A program made the translations under genes and the position numbers. A stretch of 64,000 bases of DNA from an uncultured Lachnospiraceae bacterium (GTDB lineage: Bacteria > Bacillota > Clostridia > Lachnospirales > Lachnospiraceae): contig CALZBR010000012.1 in the NCBI GenBank assembly GCA_945621435.1, positions 1 to 64,000 of the forward strand. Direction: 5' to 3'. Of this stretch, positions 52,676 to 62,318 are shown piece after piece; within the stretch, counting starts at the first letter, position 1, and every line of letters begins with the position of its first letter. A model generated the notes under the pieces. It saw nothing but the letters and a program-made list of their open reading frames with translations. It ran no database searches and was not told the origin of the DNA.

Positions 52676-53977
52676 TCAGGATTGCAGGATACGTTTCGCA
52701 ATCGCGTCACACCTATGGTAAATACTTTCTGCACTCTCTCCAACAAAATATTCACCATTCCGATACAATACCCTACCATTTACTATGGTCATCAGCACAT
52801 TGGAATTATTACCGCTATACACAAGATTCTTGGGAATATTATTCAACGGATGCATATTGGGACGATTCATGTCAATCATGATCAAATCCGCATATTTTCC
52901 TCTCGCCAAAACATCCGCCGAATTCAAATGCATTGCTTTTGCACCGTGAACTGTTGCCATTCTCAGGGCTCGTACGGCATCCAGGCTGGAGGCATCCCCT
53001 TCTCTGACCTTACTCAATACCGAAACAAGATACATTTCTTTAAACATATCCAGGCTGTTATTACTTGCAGGACCATCTGTACCGATTGCCACTGCTATTT
53101 TCTTCTTATCCATTTCAGCAATCGGTGCAATTCCGCTTGCAAGCTTCAGATTCGAGGCCGGATTGGTGATTGCATACAGTCTGCGTCTCCGAAACACTTC
53201 GATATCCTCTGCTGTCATGTGAACACAATGAAAACAGCCGCCTCCAAAATCAAAAACACCCATTGTATCCAGGAAAACCGCAGGTGTCATACCATATTTC
53301 TTCTTGCATTCTTCCACTTCCTTAACGGTCTCTGCAAGATGAGTATAAACCGGTGCTTTATAGCGATGTGCGAGTCTTGACACTTTGTAGAGCAAATCCT
53401 TACTGCAGGTATATTCCGCATGAAATCCCATCTGATAACTGATCAGCGGATTCTTGGAATTCCATTTTATATACTGTTCTTCCATTTCCTCCGGGGAAGA
53501 AGTAAAATCGTTTAACCCACTGGTAAGCACACATCTCATTCCCATATCCATACATGCCCTTGCAGTAACGTCCGGCTTCAGATACATATCGAAAATTGAT
53601 GTGATACCGGAAGACAAATACTCAAGGATTGCAAGCTTTGTCAATTCATAAATATCTTCTTCCGTCAGCTTTTCCTCCATCGGAAACACCATCTCATTCA
53701 GCCAACGCTGCAACGGAAGGTCATCCGCAAAGGAACGCAGAAAAGTCATGGCAGAATGAGTATGCGCATTCTTAAATCCGGGCATTAGCAAATTATTTTT
53801 ACAGTCAATTTCCAATTCCCAGTTCGGTTTGACAACCACCTTGTCATTCTCATCTTCCTTATTGTCATTATCCACGATATAACATATTTTATCATTCTTT
53901 ATCCATATTTCTCCATGAAATACAGCTCTGTTTCTTTCCATGGTCAGAATTCTTGCATTGTATAGTCTGATATTCAA
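52676..53977 (-). CDS. Amidohydrolase of the SAH/MTA deaminase type
   Basis: The 433-residue metal-dependent hydrolase has ligands in KNAHTHSAMTFLRSFADD, GFHAEYTC, HLAETVKEVEEC and AIGTDGPASNNSLDM. It resembles 5-methylthioadenosine/S-adenosylhomocysteine deaminases, which turn adenosine moieties into inosine. Gene context (punA, cdd, purine permease) fits nucleoside salvage. The exact substrate is not certain. The ATG overlaps the cdd stop by four bases. Confidence 0.88.
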   Translation of the reverse strand: MNIRLYNARILTMERNRAVFHGEIWIKNDKICYIVDNDNKEDENDKVVVKPNWELEIDCKNNLLMPGFKNAHTHSAMTFLRSFADDLPLQRWLNEMVFPMEEKLTEEDIYELTKLAILEYLSSGITSIFDMYLKPDVTARACMDMGMRCVLTSGLNDFTSSPEEMEEQYIKWNSKNPLISYQMGFHAEYTCSKDLLYKVSRLAHRYKAPVYTHLAETVKEVEECKKKYGMTPAVFLDTMGVFDFGGGCFHCVHMTAEDIEVFRRRRLYAITNPASNLKLASGIAPIAEMDKKKIAVAIGTDGPASNNSLDMFKEMYLVSVLSKVREGDASSLDAVRALRMATVHGAKAMHLNSADVLARGKYADLIMIDMNRPNMHPLNNIPKNLVYSGNNSNVLMTIVNGRVLYRNGEYFVGESAESIYHRCDAIAKRILQS

Positions 53978-54393
53978 TTGATAGATTCACCTCCAAAAGC
54001 ATACGGTAATAATTGTTCCAGTCTGTATTCTTTAAAATCTTCCTCGCTCTTTGCAACCAAGACAACCAGATCCTTTGTCGCAAATTCACTTAATGCTTGT
54101 CTGCAAATACCGCAGGGATAAGCATACTCAGTTGCAGCTTTCCCCTTCAGACCGCCGGAGATTGCAATCGCCTTGAATTCTCTTTCTCCTTCACTGACTG
54201 CCTTGAATAACGCTGTTCGTTCTGCACAATTCGTAGCTCCGAAAGATGCATTTTCAATATTGCACCCGTGATATATCGCGCCGTCTTTTGATATCAATGC
54301 CGCTCCGACGGTATATCCGGAATATGGAGCATAGGCTTTCTCTCTGGCCTGTATTGCTTCTCTTACAAGAAGCCTTTTGACATCCTCTTTCAT
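53974..54393 (-). CDS. cdd: Cytidine deaminase
   Basis: The 139-residue homotetrameric-type enzyme converts cytidine and deoxycytidine to uridine forms. Zinc ligands are Cys56 with proton shuttle Glu58 (NCAERT), and Cys94 and Cys97 (YPCGICRQ). The length is normal for the small class. It overlaps punA by one base and the amidohydrolase by four bases, in a compact salvage operon. Confidence 0.95.
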   Translation of the reverse strand: MKEDVKRLLVREAIQAREKAYAPYSGYTVGAALISKDGAIYHGCNIENASFGATNCAERTALFKAVSEGEREFKAIAISGGLKGKAATEYAYPCGICRQALSEFATKDLVVLVAKSEEDFKEYRLEQLLPYAFGGESIN

Positions 54394-55220
54394 TATGCTT
54401 TCATCCTTTTAACAGACTCCGTTATCAATCTGGCAAAGTTCGGTGCAGCCTTGTCTGCCGCTTCCTGTACTTCCTCATGCGTCAGCGGCTTCTCCGTGAT
54501 CCCTGCCGCCATATTACATATACAGGAAATACCGCATATTTTCATTCCCATATGCCTGGCGGCTATCGCTTCCACGACGGTACTCATACCCACGGCGTCT
54601 CCTCCCAGGGTTCTTAACATACGGACTTCTGCCGGAGATTCAAAGGACGGACCGGTCACCTGTACATAGCTCCCTTCCTGAATAGGAATTCCATTTTCAT
54701 CTGCAGCTGCTTTTATCATTTCCTGAAGCTCCGGCGTATAAACTGCAGACATATCCGGGAATCTGACACCAAGTTCCTCGATATTTGGTCCAATCAAGGG
54801 ATTCGGGGCAAACAGGGAAATATGGTCTTTAATCATCATCAGATCTCCGGCACGGAAATCGTTGTTTATTCCTCCGGCTGCATTCGTAAGGAATAAAATC
54901 CCTGCCCCCATAAGCTTCATCAGCCTGACCGGTAATACCACGTCACTGATGGGATATCCTTCATAATAATGCACGCGGCCTTTCATGCAAACCACCGGGA
55001 TCTCATCTATATAGCCAAAAATAAATTTTCCGGCATGTCCCGGTACCGTAGATACCGGAAAGCCTTCAATATCACCATAAGATAGTTCATACTCCACGCG
55101 AATATGCTCCGCATAGTCCCCCAGACCGGAGCCAAGAATAATCGCAATCTCAGGCACAAAATCCGTTTTACTTCTCAGACATTTGTAACAATTCATCAGC
55201 TTGTCATAAACAGTTCCCAT
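54393..55220 (-). CDS. punA: Purine nucleoside phosphorylase (inosine/guanosine type)
   Basis: The 275-residue trimeric-class PNP splits inosine and guanosine with phosphate. Motifs are ILGSGLGDYAEHI, VPGHAGKFIFG, LTNAAGGINNDFRAGDLMMIKDHI and a C-terminal GMSTVVEAIAARHMGMKICG. It is the first gene of the salvage operon, with its own promoter about 30 bases upstream and a GGGGAGG site. Confidence 0.95.
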   Translation of the reverse strand: MGTVYDKLMNCYKCLRSKTDFVPEIAIILGSGLGDYAEHIRVEYELSYGDIEGFPVSTVPGHAGKFIFGYIDEIPVVCMKGRVHYYEGYPISDVVLPVRLMKLMGAGILFLTNAAGGINNDFRAGDLMMIKDHISLFAPNPLIGPNIEELGVRFPDMSAVYTPELQEMIKAAADENGIPIQEGSYVQVTGPSFESPAEVRMLRTLGGDAVGMSTVVEAIAARHMGMKICGISCICNMAAGITEKPLTHEEVQEAADKAAPNFARLITESVKRMKA

Positions 55221-55251
55221 TGATTTTGATACCTCCCCTTTTTATACTGTT

Positions 55252-55280
55252 ATTATACAAAAGGAGCTGCAAAAAAGCAA
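55252..55280 (-). promoter_or_regulatory. Promoter of the purine salvage operon
   Basis: TTGCTT (55275-55280), 17 bp, TATAAT (55252-55257) on the minus strand, 32 bases before the punA ATG. Confidence 0.7.
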
Positions 55281-55291
55281 TGAATTTAATC

Positions 55292-55330
55292 ATAGCCCCG
55301 AAAACACGATGCCGGTGTTTTCGAGGCTAT
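55292..55330 (-). terminator. Terminator-like hairpin after spoIVA
   Basis: A 15-pair stem (55292-55306 with 55316-55330) with a 9-base loop is fully paired as minus-strand RNA, using one G-U pair. It starts 14 bases past the spoIVA stop. The following T-run is weak. Confidence 0.6.
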
Positions 55331-55343
55331 TGATACTCCGCTG

Positions 55344-56825
55344 TCAGATGATGATACACACCATTCCGCCATTTGAATCATTCACTATTTTTTGCATGGT
55401 ATCCTGGAGCTTCAGCTGGCTTTCCTCCCCGACAACAGCTACCTTGGCAGTGATGCCATCGTTTACAAGCTGCTCCACTGTTTTTCCAAAAATGTTCGTA
55501 TCCCACATCCCCTTTGTTGCATCCGATTGGTTGATATAACTGATCAAATCCTTTGCCTGCTCTTCCGTACCCACGATCGGCGCGATTTCGGTCTCAATAT
55601 TAGCACGTATCATATGTATCGAGGGACTGCTGGCTTTGATTTTTACGCCAAATTTACTTCCGTGCTTGATCAGTTCCGGTTTCTCTAACGTGATCTCTTC
55701 TTTCTCGGGAGTCACCACTCCATAGCCTTTGATTCTGACCATATTAACCGCATCCAATACTTTCGTGTATTCTTTCTTCATTTCAGCAAAATGCTTCAAT
55801 TTCTGAATCAACTGATATTCATCACTTATGCTTTCTCCCACCATGTCGGTAAGCATCTGATAATAATAGGTTTCTTCCACATCCAGCAACACACGGATAC
55901 AGCCATCTGAAAGGTTTACGGATTCCGTCTTACATTTTCTGATATATTCGCATTCCATTTGGATCGGATTCTCCAATACATCTCTGATGCTGGTATATTC
56001 CTTCATCAGATCTCTGACTTTCTCCACCAGCGTTACTTTCATATCATTATCTTCCGGCAGCATTTCCACCCATTTGGGCATATAAAACTCCATGGAGGAA
56101 ATGGGAAACTCATACAGGACATTCTCAAGCAGCATGTTGATATCCTCTTTTTTCATCTGTTCACAGTTTACCGGAATTGCAGTAACCTCATACTTATTTT
56201 TGATCTCCATGGCAGTGTTCCTGGCATCTTCCGAATAAGGTTTTCTGCTGTTAACGAGAACCAAAAAGGGTTTCCCAAGCTTTTTTAATGCAACTATGGT
56301 TTTCTTTTCGGCTTCTATGTAGTTTTCTCTGGGAATCTCTCCAAAACTACCGTCAGTTGTTACCACCAAACCAATCGTAGAATGATCATTCATAACCTTA
56401 TCCGTCCCGATTTCAGCGGCCTGTGTAAATGGTATCTCATATTCAAACCATGGTGTCCTGACCATTCTCTCTGTGTCCTCTTCCATATGACCGGCTGCGC
56501 CTTCAACCATATATCCGACACAGTCAATCAGCCTCACAGACACCTGAATGTCTCCGTTCAATGTGATATTTGCCGCCTCATTCGGAATAAACTTGGGTTC
56601 TGTTGTTGTTATTGTTTTTCCTCCGGCACTCTGTGGCATCTCGTCCTGTGCCCTTTGCTTCGCATGCTCATCCTCCATATAAGGAAGAACCAGCTCCTCC
56701 ATAAATCTCTTGATAAATGTGGATTTGCCGGTTCGTACAGGGCCAAGTATCCCTATATAAATCTCCCCTCCGGTACGTTGTTGTATATCCCGATACAAGT
56801 CGTAAGTACTTGATACATGTTCCAT
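55344..56825 (-). CDS. spoIVA: Stage IV sporulation protein A (spore coat basement ATPase)
   Basis: The 493-residue TRAFAC-type ATPase has a Walker A GPVRTGKST (residues 28-36), a VRLIDCVGYMVEGAAGHMEEDTE switch region and conserved C-terminal polymerisation segments ending in a hydrophobic NDSNGGMVCIII tail. SpoIVA polymerises on the forespore surface and anchors the coat. It is a strong marker of endospore formation. Its AGGAGG site is in the 3' arm of a hairpin that follows tyrS. Confidence 0.97.
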   Translation of the reverse strand: MEHVSSTYDLYRDIQQRTGGEIYIGILGPVRTGKSTFIKRFMEELVLPYMEDEHAKQRAQDEMPQSAGGKTITTTEPKFIPNEAANITLNGDIQVSVRLIDCVGYMVEGAAGHMEEDTERMVRTPWFEYEIPFTQAAEIGTDKVMNDHSTIGLVVTTDGSFGEIPRENYIEAEKKTIVALKKLGKPFLVLVNSRKPYSEDARNTAMEIKNKYEVTAIPVNCEQMKKEDINMLLENVLYEFPISSMEFYMPKWVEMLPEDNDMKVTLVEKVRDLMKEYTSIRDVLENPIQMECEYIRKCKTESVNLSDGCIRVLLDVEETYYYQMLTDMVGESISDEYQLIQKLKHFAEMKKEYTKVLDAVNMVRIKGYGVVTPEKEEITLEKPELIKHGSKFGVKIKASSPSIHMIRANIETEIAPIVGTEEQAKDLISYINQSDATKGMWDTNIFGKTVEQLVNDGITAKVAVVGEESQLKLQDTMQKIVNDSNGGMVCIII

Positions 56826-56832
56826 AGCAAAA

Positions 56833-56871
56833 GCCTCCTGTCATATCCTATCAAAAGATATGCCGGGAGGC
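56833..56871 (-). promoter_or_regulatory. Hairpin containing the spoIVA ribosome binding site (tyrS-spoIVA junction)
   Basis: Two paired blocks, 56833-56838 with 56866-56871 and 56842-56847 with 56857-56862, are separated by a 3x3 internal loop. In the minus-strand RNA the last block is GGAGGC, part of the spoIVA Shine-Dalgarno sequence, followed by TTTTGCT and the ATG. It may end tyrS transcription or hold spoIVA translation in check. Confidence 0.55.
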
Positions 56872-56902
56872 CTGAATTCATTCGATATTTCTTTACTATT
56901 CT

Positions 56903-58129
56903 TTAATTCTTAACAACTTTCTTGAAATTCTTTTTACCGCGTCTTACCATGATACCTTCTCCGGCAAATACTTCAGGACTATACGTAGTCTTGATATCTG
57001 TAATTTTTTCATTCTCTACCGTAACCCCGCCCTGTTCTACGGCACGTCTAGCCTCAGATCTGGATGCTGTCAGTCCCGCCTTAACAAGAACCCCGAGAAT
57101 ATCAATGGTTCCGTTTATGAAATCGCTGTCTTCCAACGCACAGGTAGGCATATCGGCTCCCTGTGCACCGCCTGCAAAAAGTGCTCTGGCGCTTTCTCTC
57201 GCTTTCTCGGCCTCCTCGGTGCCATGTACCAGCTGGGTAAGTTCAAAGGCAAGAATTTCTTTTGCCTGATTCAACTGGCTGCCTTCCCATTTTGCCATCT
57301 CATCAATCTGCTCTAAAGGAAGGAAAGTCAGCATACGCAAGCATTTGATAACATCTGCATCCGATACGTTTCTCCAGTACTGGAAGAACTCATAGGGAGA
57401 AGTCTTCTCGGGATCAAGCCAAACAGCACCCTTCTGTGTCTTACCCATCTTTTTGCCTTCGGAATTGAGCAGCAGGGTAATCGTCATTGCATATGCGTCT
57501 TTTCCCAGCTTTCTGCGAATCAGCTCCGTACCGCCCAGCATGTTGCTCCACTGATCATCACCACCGAACTGCATATTACATCCGTACTTCTCGTAGAGGC
57601 AAAGGAAATCGTAGCTCTGCATGATCATGTAATTGAACTCCAGGAAGCTCAGTCCCTTCTCCATACGCTGCTTATAGCATTCTGCTGTCAGCATTCTGTT
57701 AACGGAGAAATGAGCACCAATATCCCTGATAAACTCAATGTAGTTCAAATCTCTCAGCCAGTCGGCATTGTTTACCATCATGGCCTTGTCTTCACCAAAC
57801 TCGATGAAACGGCTCATCTGCTTCTTAAAGCACTCACAGTTGTGATCGATGGTCTCTTTGGTCATCATGCTTCTCATGTCGGTTCTTCCGGAAGGATCGC
57901 CTATCATAGCGGTTCCGCCACCGATCAATGCAATCGGTTTGTTTCCTGCCATCTGAAGCCTCTTCATCAGGCACAAAGCCATGAAATGTCCCACATGCAG
58001 ACTGTCTGCAGTAGGATCAAAACCGATGTAAAAAACGGCTTTCCCATTGTTGATCAGTTCCTTAATCTCTTCTTCGTCTGTCAGTTGCGCAAGCAACCCT
58101 CTTGCTTTCAATTCATCAAATACAGTCAT
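56903..58129 (-). CDS. tyrS: Tyrosyl-tRNA synthetase
   Basis: The 408-residue class I synthetase charges tRNA-Tyr. Signatures are the HIGH-like HVGH in [14 protein letters not shown], the KMSKS-like KMGKT and a C-terminal S4 domain. I start at ATG 58127-58129 ([10 protein letters not shown]) after AGGGAGG. The track start lies in the T-box leader. Expression is controlled by a tyrosine-type T-box riboswitch upstream. Confidence 0.96.
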   Translation of the reverse strand: MTVFDELKARGLLAQLTDEEEIKELINNGKAVFYIGFDPTADSLHVGHFMALCLMKRLQMAGNKPIALIGGGTAMIGDPSGRTDMRSMMTKETIDHNCECFKKQMSRFIEFGEDKAMMVNNADWLRDLNYIEFIRDIGAHFSVNRMLTAECYKQRMEKGLSFLEFNYMIMQSYDFLCLYEKYGCNMQFGGDDQWSNMLGGTELIRRKLGKDAYAMTITLLLNSEGKKMGKTQKGAVWLDPEKTSPYEFFQYWRNVSDADVIKCLRMLTFLPLEQIDEMAKWEGSQLNQAKEILAFELTQLVHGTEEAEKARESARALFAGGAQGADMPTCALEDSDFINGTIDILGVLVKAGLTASRSEARRAVEQGGVTVENEKITDIKTTYSPEVFAGEGIMVRRGKKNFKKVVKN

Positions 58130-58175
58130 TTTTTTCCTCCCTTTCTCAATTGTTCTACCGGTTTTCCTGCAGGCA

Positions 58176-58473
58176 ATAAAAAAACTCACCCTTTCTTCAA
58201 AAGGGTGAGTTCTCACTCACGTTACCACCTAATGTTCCCGTACAACTCACGCTGCAACGGCTCTACAAGTATCAAACAATACTCTCGGCTGATATCGGTG
58301 CCTGCCGTCAAAGCCTACTCTGCGCTGAAATCTCATCAGTGCATTTGGGTTTGCTGCTCCAAGATGTATTCCCGTCCGACTCCTCGCGCCTCTCACCATC
58401 CGGCTGCTCTCTGTGAAAAGTTGATGAACAGTACTCCTTCTCTTCTACGCATTTAATATATTCCGTAAATATG
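58176..58473 (-). ncRNA. T-box riboswitch (tyrosine specifier) of tyrS
   Basis: The minus-strand leader has all T-box parts. Stem I shows the AG-bulge/apical pattern AGAGAGC...GGTGAGAGG and a specifier loop GAATACA with the tyrosine codon UAC at 58366-58368. The T-box core GGTGGTAACG is at 58220-58229. The terminator is a perfect 12-bp stem (58183-58194 with 58200-58211) with a T-run. Uncharged tRNA-Tyr would pair with both and favour the antiterminator. Confidence 0.93.
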
Positions 58474-58479
58474 GTGTTA

Positions 58480-58507
58480 ATTATATCACGCATAAAGAAC
58501 TTGTCAA
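58480..58507 (-). promoter_or_regulatory. Promoter of tyrS
   Basis: TTGACA (58502-58507), 16 bp, TATAAT (58480-58485) on the minus strand: full hexamer matches with a slightly short spacer. Confidence 0.85.
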
Positions 58508-58519
58508 GAAAAACTTTTC

Positions 58520-58560
58520 CAAATCAGCCCAAATCAGCTTCAAATGAGCTCCAAATTGGA
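58520..58560. repeat. Degenerate CAAAT tandem repeats upstream of the tyrS promoter
   Basis: Four units start at 58520, 58530, 58541 and 58552 (CAAATCAGCC, CAAATCAGCTT, CAAATGAGCTC, CAAATTGGA). Their period is 10-11 bp, one helical turn. They fill the gap between the MarR gene and the tyrS -35 element. No binding factor is known. Confidence 0.6.
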
Positions 58561-58578
58561 TTCAGAAACCTATATCTC

Positions 58579-59019
58579 TTATTCTGCATCAAAAAAACGA
58601 TCCAAATTCACAAGGCATCGATACAGAATCTCCATTTCTTCATCACTCAGATTTTTCACAATCGCTTTTATCATGTTTTTGTGAAAATCTCTATGATGAT
58701 AAAAAGCCTTTTTCCCCTTTTCGGTCAGAGTGACAAGCACCACACGTTTATCTTCAGAGCTTCTCGTTCTGATAATATAACCTTTCTTTTCCAAACCGTT
58801 CATATTTGTGGTCAGGGTACTTACGGTTACAGACAGTTTATGCGCAATTGCAGACATATTATTCTGTTCATCTATGCCGATAGCTTCGATAATGTGCATG
58901 TCATTATTGGTAATATCCCTGAATTCTTCCGTAATAACCGCTTCCGCTTCCATGTCCATAACATGATAGAATAGGTTTACAAGAAGCTCATTTATCGACC
59001 TTTTTGATGTCCGCGCCAT
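58579..59019 (-). CDS. MarR family regulator at the end of the fatty-acid operon
   Basis: The 146-residue protein has a MarR winged helix (about 45-110, with MSAIAHKLSVTVSTLTTNMNGLEKKGYIIR and the wing RSSEDKRVVLVTLT). Last position after fabH matches FabT-like regulators that repress fab genes when bound to acyl-ACP in other Firmicutes; that role is inferred. It is separated from tyrS by the tyrS promoter and T-box. Confidence 0.88.
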   Translation of the reverse strand: MARTSKRSINELLVNLFYHVMDMEAEAVITEEFRDITNNDMHIIEAIGIDEQNNMSAIAHKLSVTVSTLTTNMNGLEKKGYIIRTRSSEDKRVVLVTLTEKGKKAFYHHRDFHKNMIKAIVKNLSDEEMEILYRCLVNLDRFFDAE

Positions 59020-59069
59020 GTTTCTCCCTCCCTTTTTGAAACAGCGTGAATCAGGAACGGCTTATTTCT

Positions 59070-60035
59070 TTACCATCTGAGTGCGCAAGCTCCCCACGTG
59101 AGACCCGCACCAAATCCGGATAATACGATACACATTCCCTCTTTGAGCCTGCCCGCTCTGTTTAATTCATCCAAAAGCACCGGAATCGCAGCAGAGGACA
59201 TATTACCAACCCGGTCCAGATTAACTGGAAACTTGTTCACATCCTGTTTCAATCGTTTTGCAATACCCTCTATGATGCGGAAATTCGCCTGATGTAATAC
59301 AAACAAATCCACGTCATCCGCAGTCATTTCAAGCTTCTGAAGAAGCTCCTCGACGCCTGCCGGAACCTGTCTTACCGCAAATGCAAAGACTTCTCTACCG
59401 TCCATCTGAACATAAGGGGCTTCCATGGGGCGGTCTACAAAGGGATTGACCAAAGAGCGGGTATCACACCTTAGAACCTCGCCTTTCCTGCCGTCAGAAT
59501 GTTGTACAAAGCCAAGTAAACCGTCCTTTTCACAATGTTCAACAACCACTGCTCCTGCACCGTCTCCGAACAAAATACAGGTTCCTCTGTCATTCCAATC
59601 TACAATCTTGGACAAAACCTCTGCACCAACAATCAATGCGTTCTTATATATACCGGCTTCCATATATGCATATACCGTATGAAGTGCAAAAAGGAATCCT
59701 GCACATGCCGCATTCACATCAAAGGCAACCGCATTGTTCGCTCCGATTCTGGCCTGGACCTGACATGCCACACAGGGTATGGAAGTTTCAGGCGAGCAGG
59801 TAGCAACCAGCAGCAAATCTATATCCTCAGCATTCTTTCCGGCATCCTTTAATGCCTTTTCACAAGCTGAGGCAGACAGCTCTGTCACAGTTTCTCCCTG
59901 GGACACATATCTGCCGCCAATTCCTGTTCTCTCTCGAATCCACTCATCGGAGGTATCTACCAGCCTGGTCAGTTCTTCATTGGTCACATGTTTCTTGGGA
60001 AGAGTGCTGCCTGTTCCCACTATTCTGATTGACAT
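59070..60035 (-). CDS. fabH: Beta-ketoacyl-ACP synthase III
   Basis: The 321-residue enzyme starts fatty-acid synthesis by joining acetyl-CoA (or a branched acyl-CoA) to malonyl-ACP. The catalytic triad is Cys111 (NAACAGF), His in LHQANFRI and Asn in VGNMSSAA. It begins two bases after the accDA stop, with GGAGG inside the end of accDA. In many Clostridia fabH comes first in the operon; here it is near the end. Confidence 0.96.
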   Translation of the reverse strand: MSIRIVGTGSTLPKKHVTNEELTRLVDTSDEWIRERTGIGGRYVSQGETVTELSASACEKALKDAGKNAEDIDLLLVATCSPETSIPCVACQVQARIGANNAVAFDVNAACAGFLFALHTVYAYMEAGIYKNALIVGAEVLSKIVDWNDRGTCILFGDGAGAVVVEHCEKDGLLGFVQHSDGRKGEVLRCDTRSLVNPFVDRPMEAPYVQMDGREVFAFAVRQVPAGVEELLQKLEMTADDVDLFVLHQANFRIIEGIAKRLKQDVNKFPVNLDRVGNMSSAAIPVLLDELNRAGRLKEGMCIVLSGFGAGLTWGACALRW

Positions 60036-60037
60036 TC

Positions 60038-61867
60038 CTAAAACCTCCGAAATCTTTCATATCTTTCCGCCGCTATGGCATCACCGTCCATACCATTGTA
60101 CTTCTGTAGAAAATCTTTCATTTGTTCTTTCATATATCCGGCAATTGCCTCAGCTGTTTTGCTGTCGGCTCCGCCGAACTCCGGAATAATCTTTTCTACA
60201 ACATTCAGATTCTTCAAATCCTGTGCAGTGATTTTCATTACTTCACTGGCTTCCTTTGCTCTCGAGGAATCCTTCCAGAGAATTGAGGCAAAACCTTCCG
60301 GGGAAAGGATGGAATACGTTGCATTTTCCATCATCCACACTTCGTTTCCCACTGCGGTAGCAAGTGCACCGCCGCTACCGCCTTCTCCGATCAGGATACA
60401 GAGAACCGGCACCTTCAGTGCAGACATTTCCATGAGATTTCTTGCAATTGCTTCGCCTTGTCCTCTCTCTTCAGCCTCAATTCCGCAAAACGCACCGGAA
60501 GTATTTACAAAACTGATAATCGGCCTGTTGAACTTTTCTGCCTGCTTCATCAGTCTCAAGGCTTTGCGGTATCCTTCCGGCATTGGCATACCAAAATTTC
60601 TCTCCTGGCATTCTTTAATGTCTTTTCCCTTGTGCTCCGCAATCACGGTAACCGGCTGACCGTCCAGAAATGCAATACCACCTATGATTGCAGGATCATC
60701 GCGAAAAGCCCTGTCTCCATGTGCTTCCACAAAGTAGTCGAAAATATATTCCATGTAATCGGCTGCCTGAGGACGTTCCACCTTGCGCACAGCCTTAACC
60801 TTTTCCCAGGCATCCTTGGGGCGCACAGTCCATGCCTGTTCCTTCAGGATCTCATTCAATACAAAGTGAAATTCCTTTCCGGGAGTAAACTCTGCATATT
60901 CCTTTTCCTTGCACTGATGTGCCTTTACCAGAAAATACATTGTCTTCTTAAGATTTTCACGCTTTACAATTCCGTCTACGATACCATGTTCCTGTAAAAA
61001 CTCTGCTGTCTGGAATCCTTCCGGCAATTCCTGACCAATGGTCTGCTTAATGACCCTGGGACCTGCAAAACCAATCAACGCTCCCGGTTCTGCCATAATA
61101 ACGTCACCCAGCATTGCATAGCTTGCCGTCACTCCGCCTGTCGTAGGGTCGGTCAGAACAGTGCAATACAAAAGTCCTGCTTCTCCCATCTTTTTGATAG
61201 CAGCCGAAGTCTTTGCCATCTGCATCAGCGAAATAATTCCCTCCTGCATTCTGGCTCCACCGGAACAGCAGAACATAAAGACCGGGAGCTTCTCCTCAAT
61301 AGCCCTCTCGATTGCTGCAGTAATCTTTTCGCCAACGGTATGTCCCATGCTTGCCATGAGGAATCTGGAATCACAGATACCAAGTACGATATCCTCACCG
61401 AAAACTTTACACTTTCCGACCGTAACAGCTTCATCCAGACCGGTTTTTTCTCTTGCTTCCTGTAATTTCCCCTCATAGCCTTCATAAGAAAGAGGATTTT
61501 TGACAGGCATATCCGTAAACCACGGTTCAAAGGTTTTGGGATCAGCTACCATTCGAATTCGATTTGGTACCTTAACCCTGAAATATCCACCGCATTCATA
61601 GCAAATATATTTGCGCTTTACCACTCGTTCACGGTCAACGGTTTTGCCGCATTTGGGACATCGGATCAAATGAACTTCCTTTATTTCTGCCTGTTCCCCG
61701 TTTACTTCGGGACTAACATGCTGTTCCTCTTTTTCCGTTTCACCTTGTTCTGCTTGTACAGTCTCGTTATTTTTTTCACTTCCGGGCTGAATATAATTTG
61801 TTCTGTTAAGAAATCTAAGCTTCTTTGAAAAAAACTCGGCACGTTTCTTCTTCAGATTTATGTTCAT
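60038..61867 (-). CDS. accDA: Acetyl-CoA carboxylase carboxyltransferase, fused beta and alpha subunits (AccD-AccA)
   Basis: A single 609-residue chain carries both halves of the carboxyltransferase that makes malonyl-CoA. Residues 1-64 are a charged leader. AccD spans about 65-330, with zinc ligands Cys70, Cys73, Cys89 and Cys92 and [11 protein letters not shown]. AccA spans about 345-609, with GFGMP-like [23 protein letters not shown] and [10 protein letters not shown]. Such fusions are known in Clostridia and Actinobacteria. The biotin carrier and carboxylase genes (accB, accC) are not beside it in this window. Confidence 0.95.
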   Translation of the reverse strand: MNINLKKKRAEFFSKKLRFLNRTNYIQPGSEKNNETVQAEQGETEKEEQHVSPEVNGEQAEIKEVHLIRCPKCGKTVDRERVVKRKYICYECGGYFRVKVPNRIRMVADPKTFEPWFTDMPVKNPLSYEGYEGKLQEAREKTGLDEAVTVGKCKVFGEDIVLGICDSRFLMASMGHTVGEKITAAIERAIEEKLPVFMFCCSGGARMQEGIISLMQMAKTSAAIKKMGEAGLLYCTVLTDPTTGGVTASYAMLGDVIMAEPGALIGFAGPRVIKQTIGQELPEGFQTAEFLQEHGIVDGIVKRENLKKTMYFLVKAHQCKEKEYAEFTPGKEFHFVLNEILKEQAWTVRPKDAWEKVKAVRKVERPQAADYMEYIFDYFVEAHGDRAFRDDPAIIGGIAFLDGQPVTVIAEHKGKDIKECQERNFGMPMPEGYRKALRLMKQAEKFNRPIISFVNTSGAFCGIEAEERGQGEAIARNLMEMSALKVPVLCILIGEGGSGGALATAVGNEVWMMENATYSILSPEGFASILWKDSSRAKEASEVMKITAQDLKNLNVVEKIIPEFGGADSKTAEAIAGYMKEQMKDFLQKYNGMDGDAIAAERYERFRRF

Positions 61868-61879
61868 ATTATATCCTCC

Positions 61880-62308
61880 TCAACCGATGGCAAAGGTCAA
61901 TTCTGCCTGTGCTGCCACCTTATCTCCCACTTTTGCAACGGCTTTTCCGATTCCGATGGGTCCCTTTACTTTGATAATCTCCATCTCAAGTGTCAGAACA
62001 TCCCCGGGAATCACCTTTTGCTTGAATCTTGCTTTATCTATTCCTGCAAAATAAGCTGTGCGTCCTTTCCATTCAGGCTGTGAAAGTATGGCAACAGCCC
62101 CTACCTGGGCAAGCGCTTCCATAATCAACACACCGGGCATAACCGGATTTCCCGGGAAATGTCCCTGAAAATAAGGTTCATTCATGCTGACACACTTGGT
62201 CCCCACGGCACGTACTCCGGGTTCTAATACCTCAATTGTATCTATCAACAAAAATGGTGCTCTGTGCGGGAGGATTTCCATGATTTCTTTTGCTGTATAC
62301 AGTGACAT
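61880..62308 (-). CDS. fabZ: 3-hydroxyacyl-ACP dehydratase FabZ
   Basis: The 142-residue hotdog-fold enzyme has the FabZ catalytic His in LPHRAPFLL and Glu in [10 protein letters not shown]. It removes water from 3-hydroxyacyl-ACP. I start at ATG 62306-62308 (MSLYTAKEI), with GAGG about ten bases upstream. The track start ten codons earlier lies in the fabF-fabZ junction. It is 12 bases before accDA. Confidence 0.95.
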   Translation of the reverse strand: MSLYTAKEIMEILPHRAPFLLIDTIEVLEPGVRAVGTKCVSMNEPYFQGHFPGNPVMPGVLIMEALAQVGAVAILSQPEWKGRTAYFAGIDKARFKQKVIPGDVLTLEMEIIKVKGPIGIGKAVAKVGDKVAAQAELTFAIG

Positions 62309-62318
62309 CTTTCTAACC

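Noticed and set aside
52682-53380. Plus-strand ORF of 232 codons opposite the amidohydrolase
   Set aside because: It is rich in His, Cys and Ile with no domain-like pattern, and fully antisense to a well-supported enzyme gene.
57710-58456. Plus-strand ORF of 248 codons opposite tyrS and its T-box
   Set aside because: It is antisense to a clear tyrS gene and a structured T-box leader, has no recognisable protein motifs, and is explained by codon bias of the opposite strand.
58308-58493. Minus-strand 61-codon ORF inside the tyrS leader
   Set aside because: It lies within the T-box stem I region, which is structural RNA; no ribosome binding site supports translation.
60075-60659. Plus-strand ORF of 194 codons opposite accDA
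   Set aside because: It is a shadow of the fused carboxyltransferase gene, with low-complexity Ser/Pro/Phe composition.
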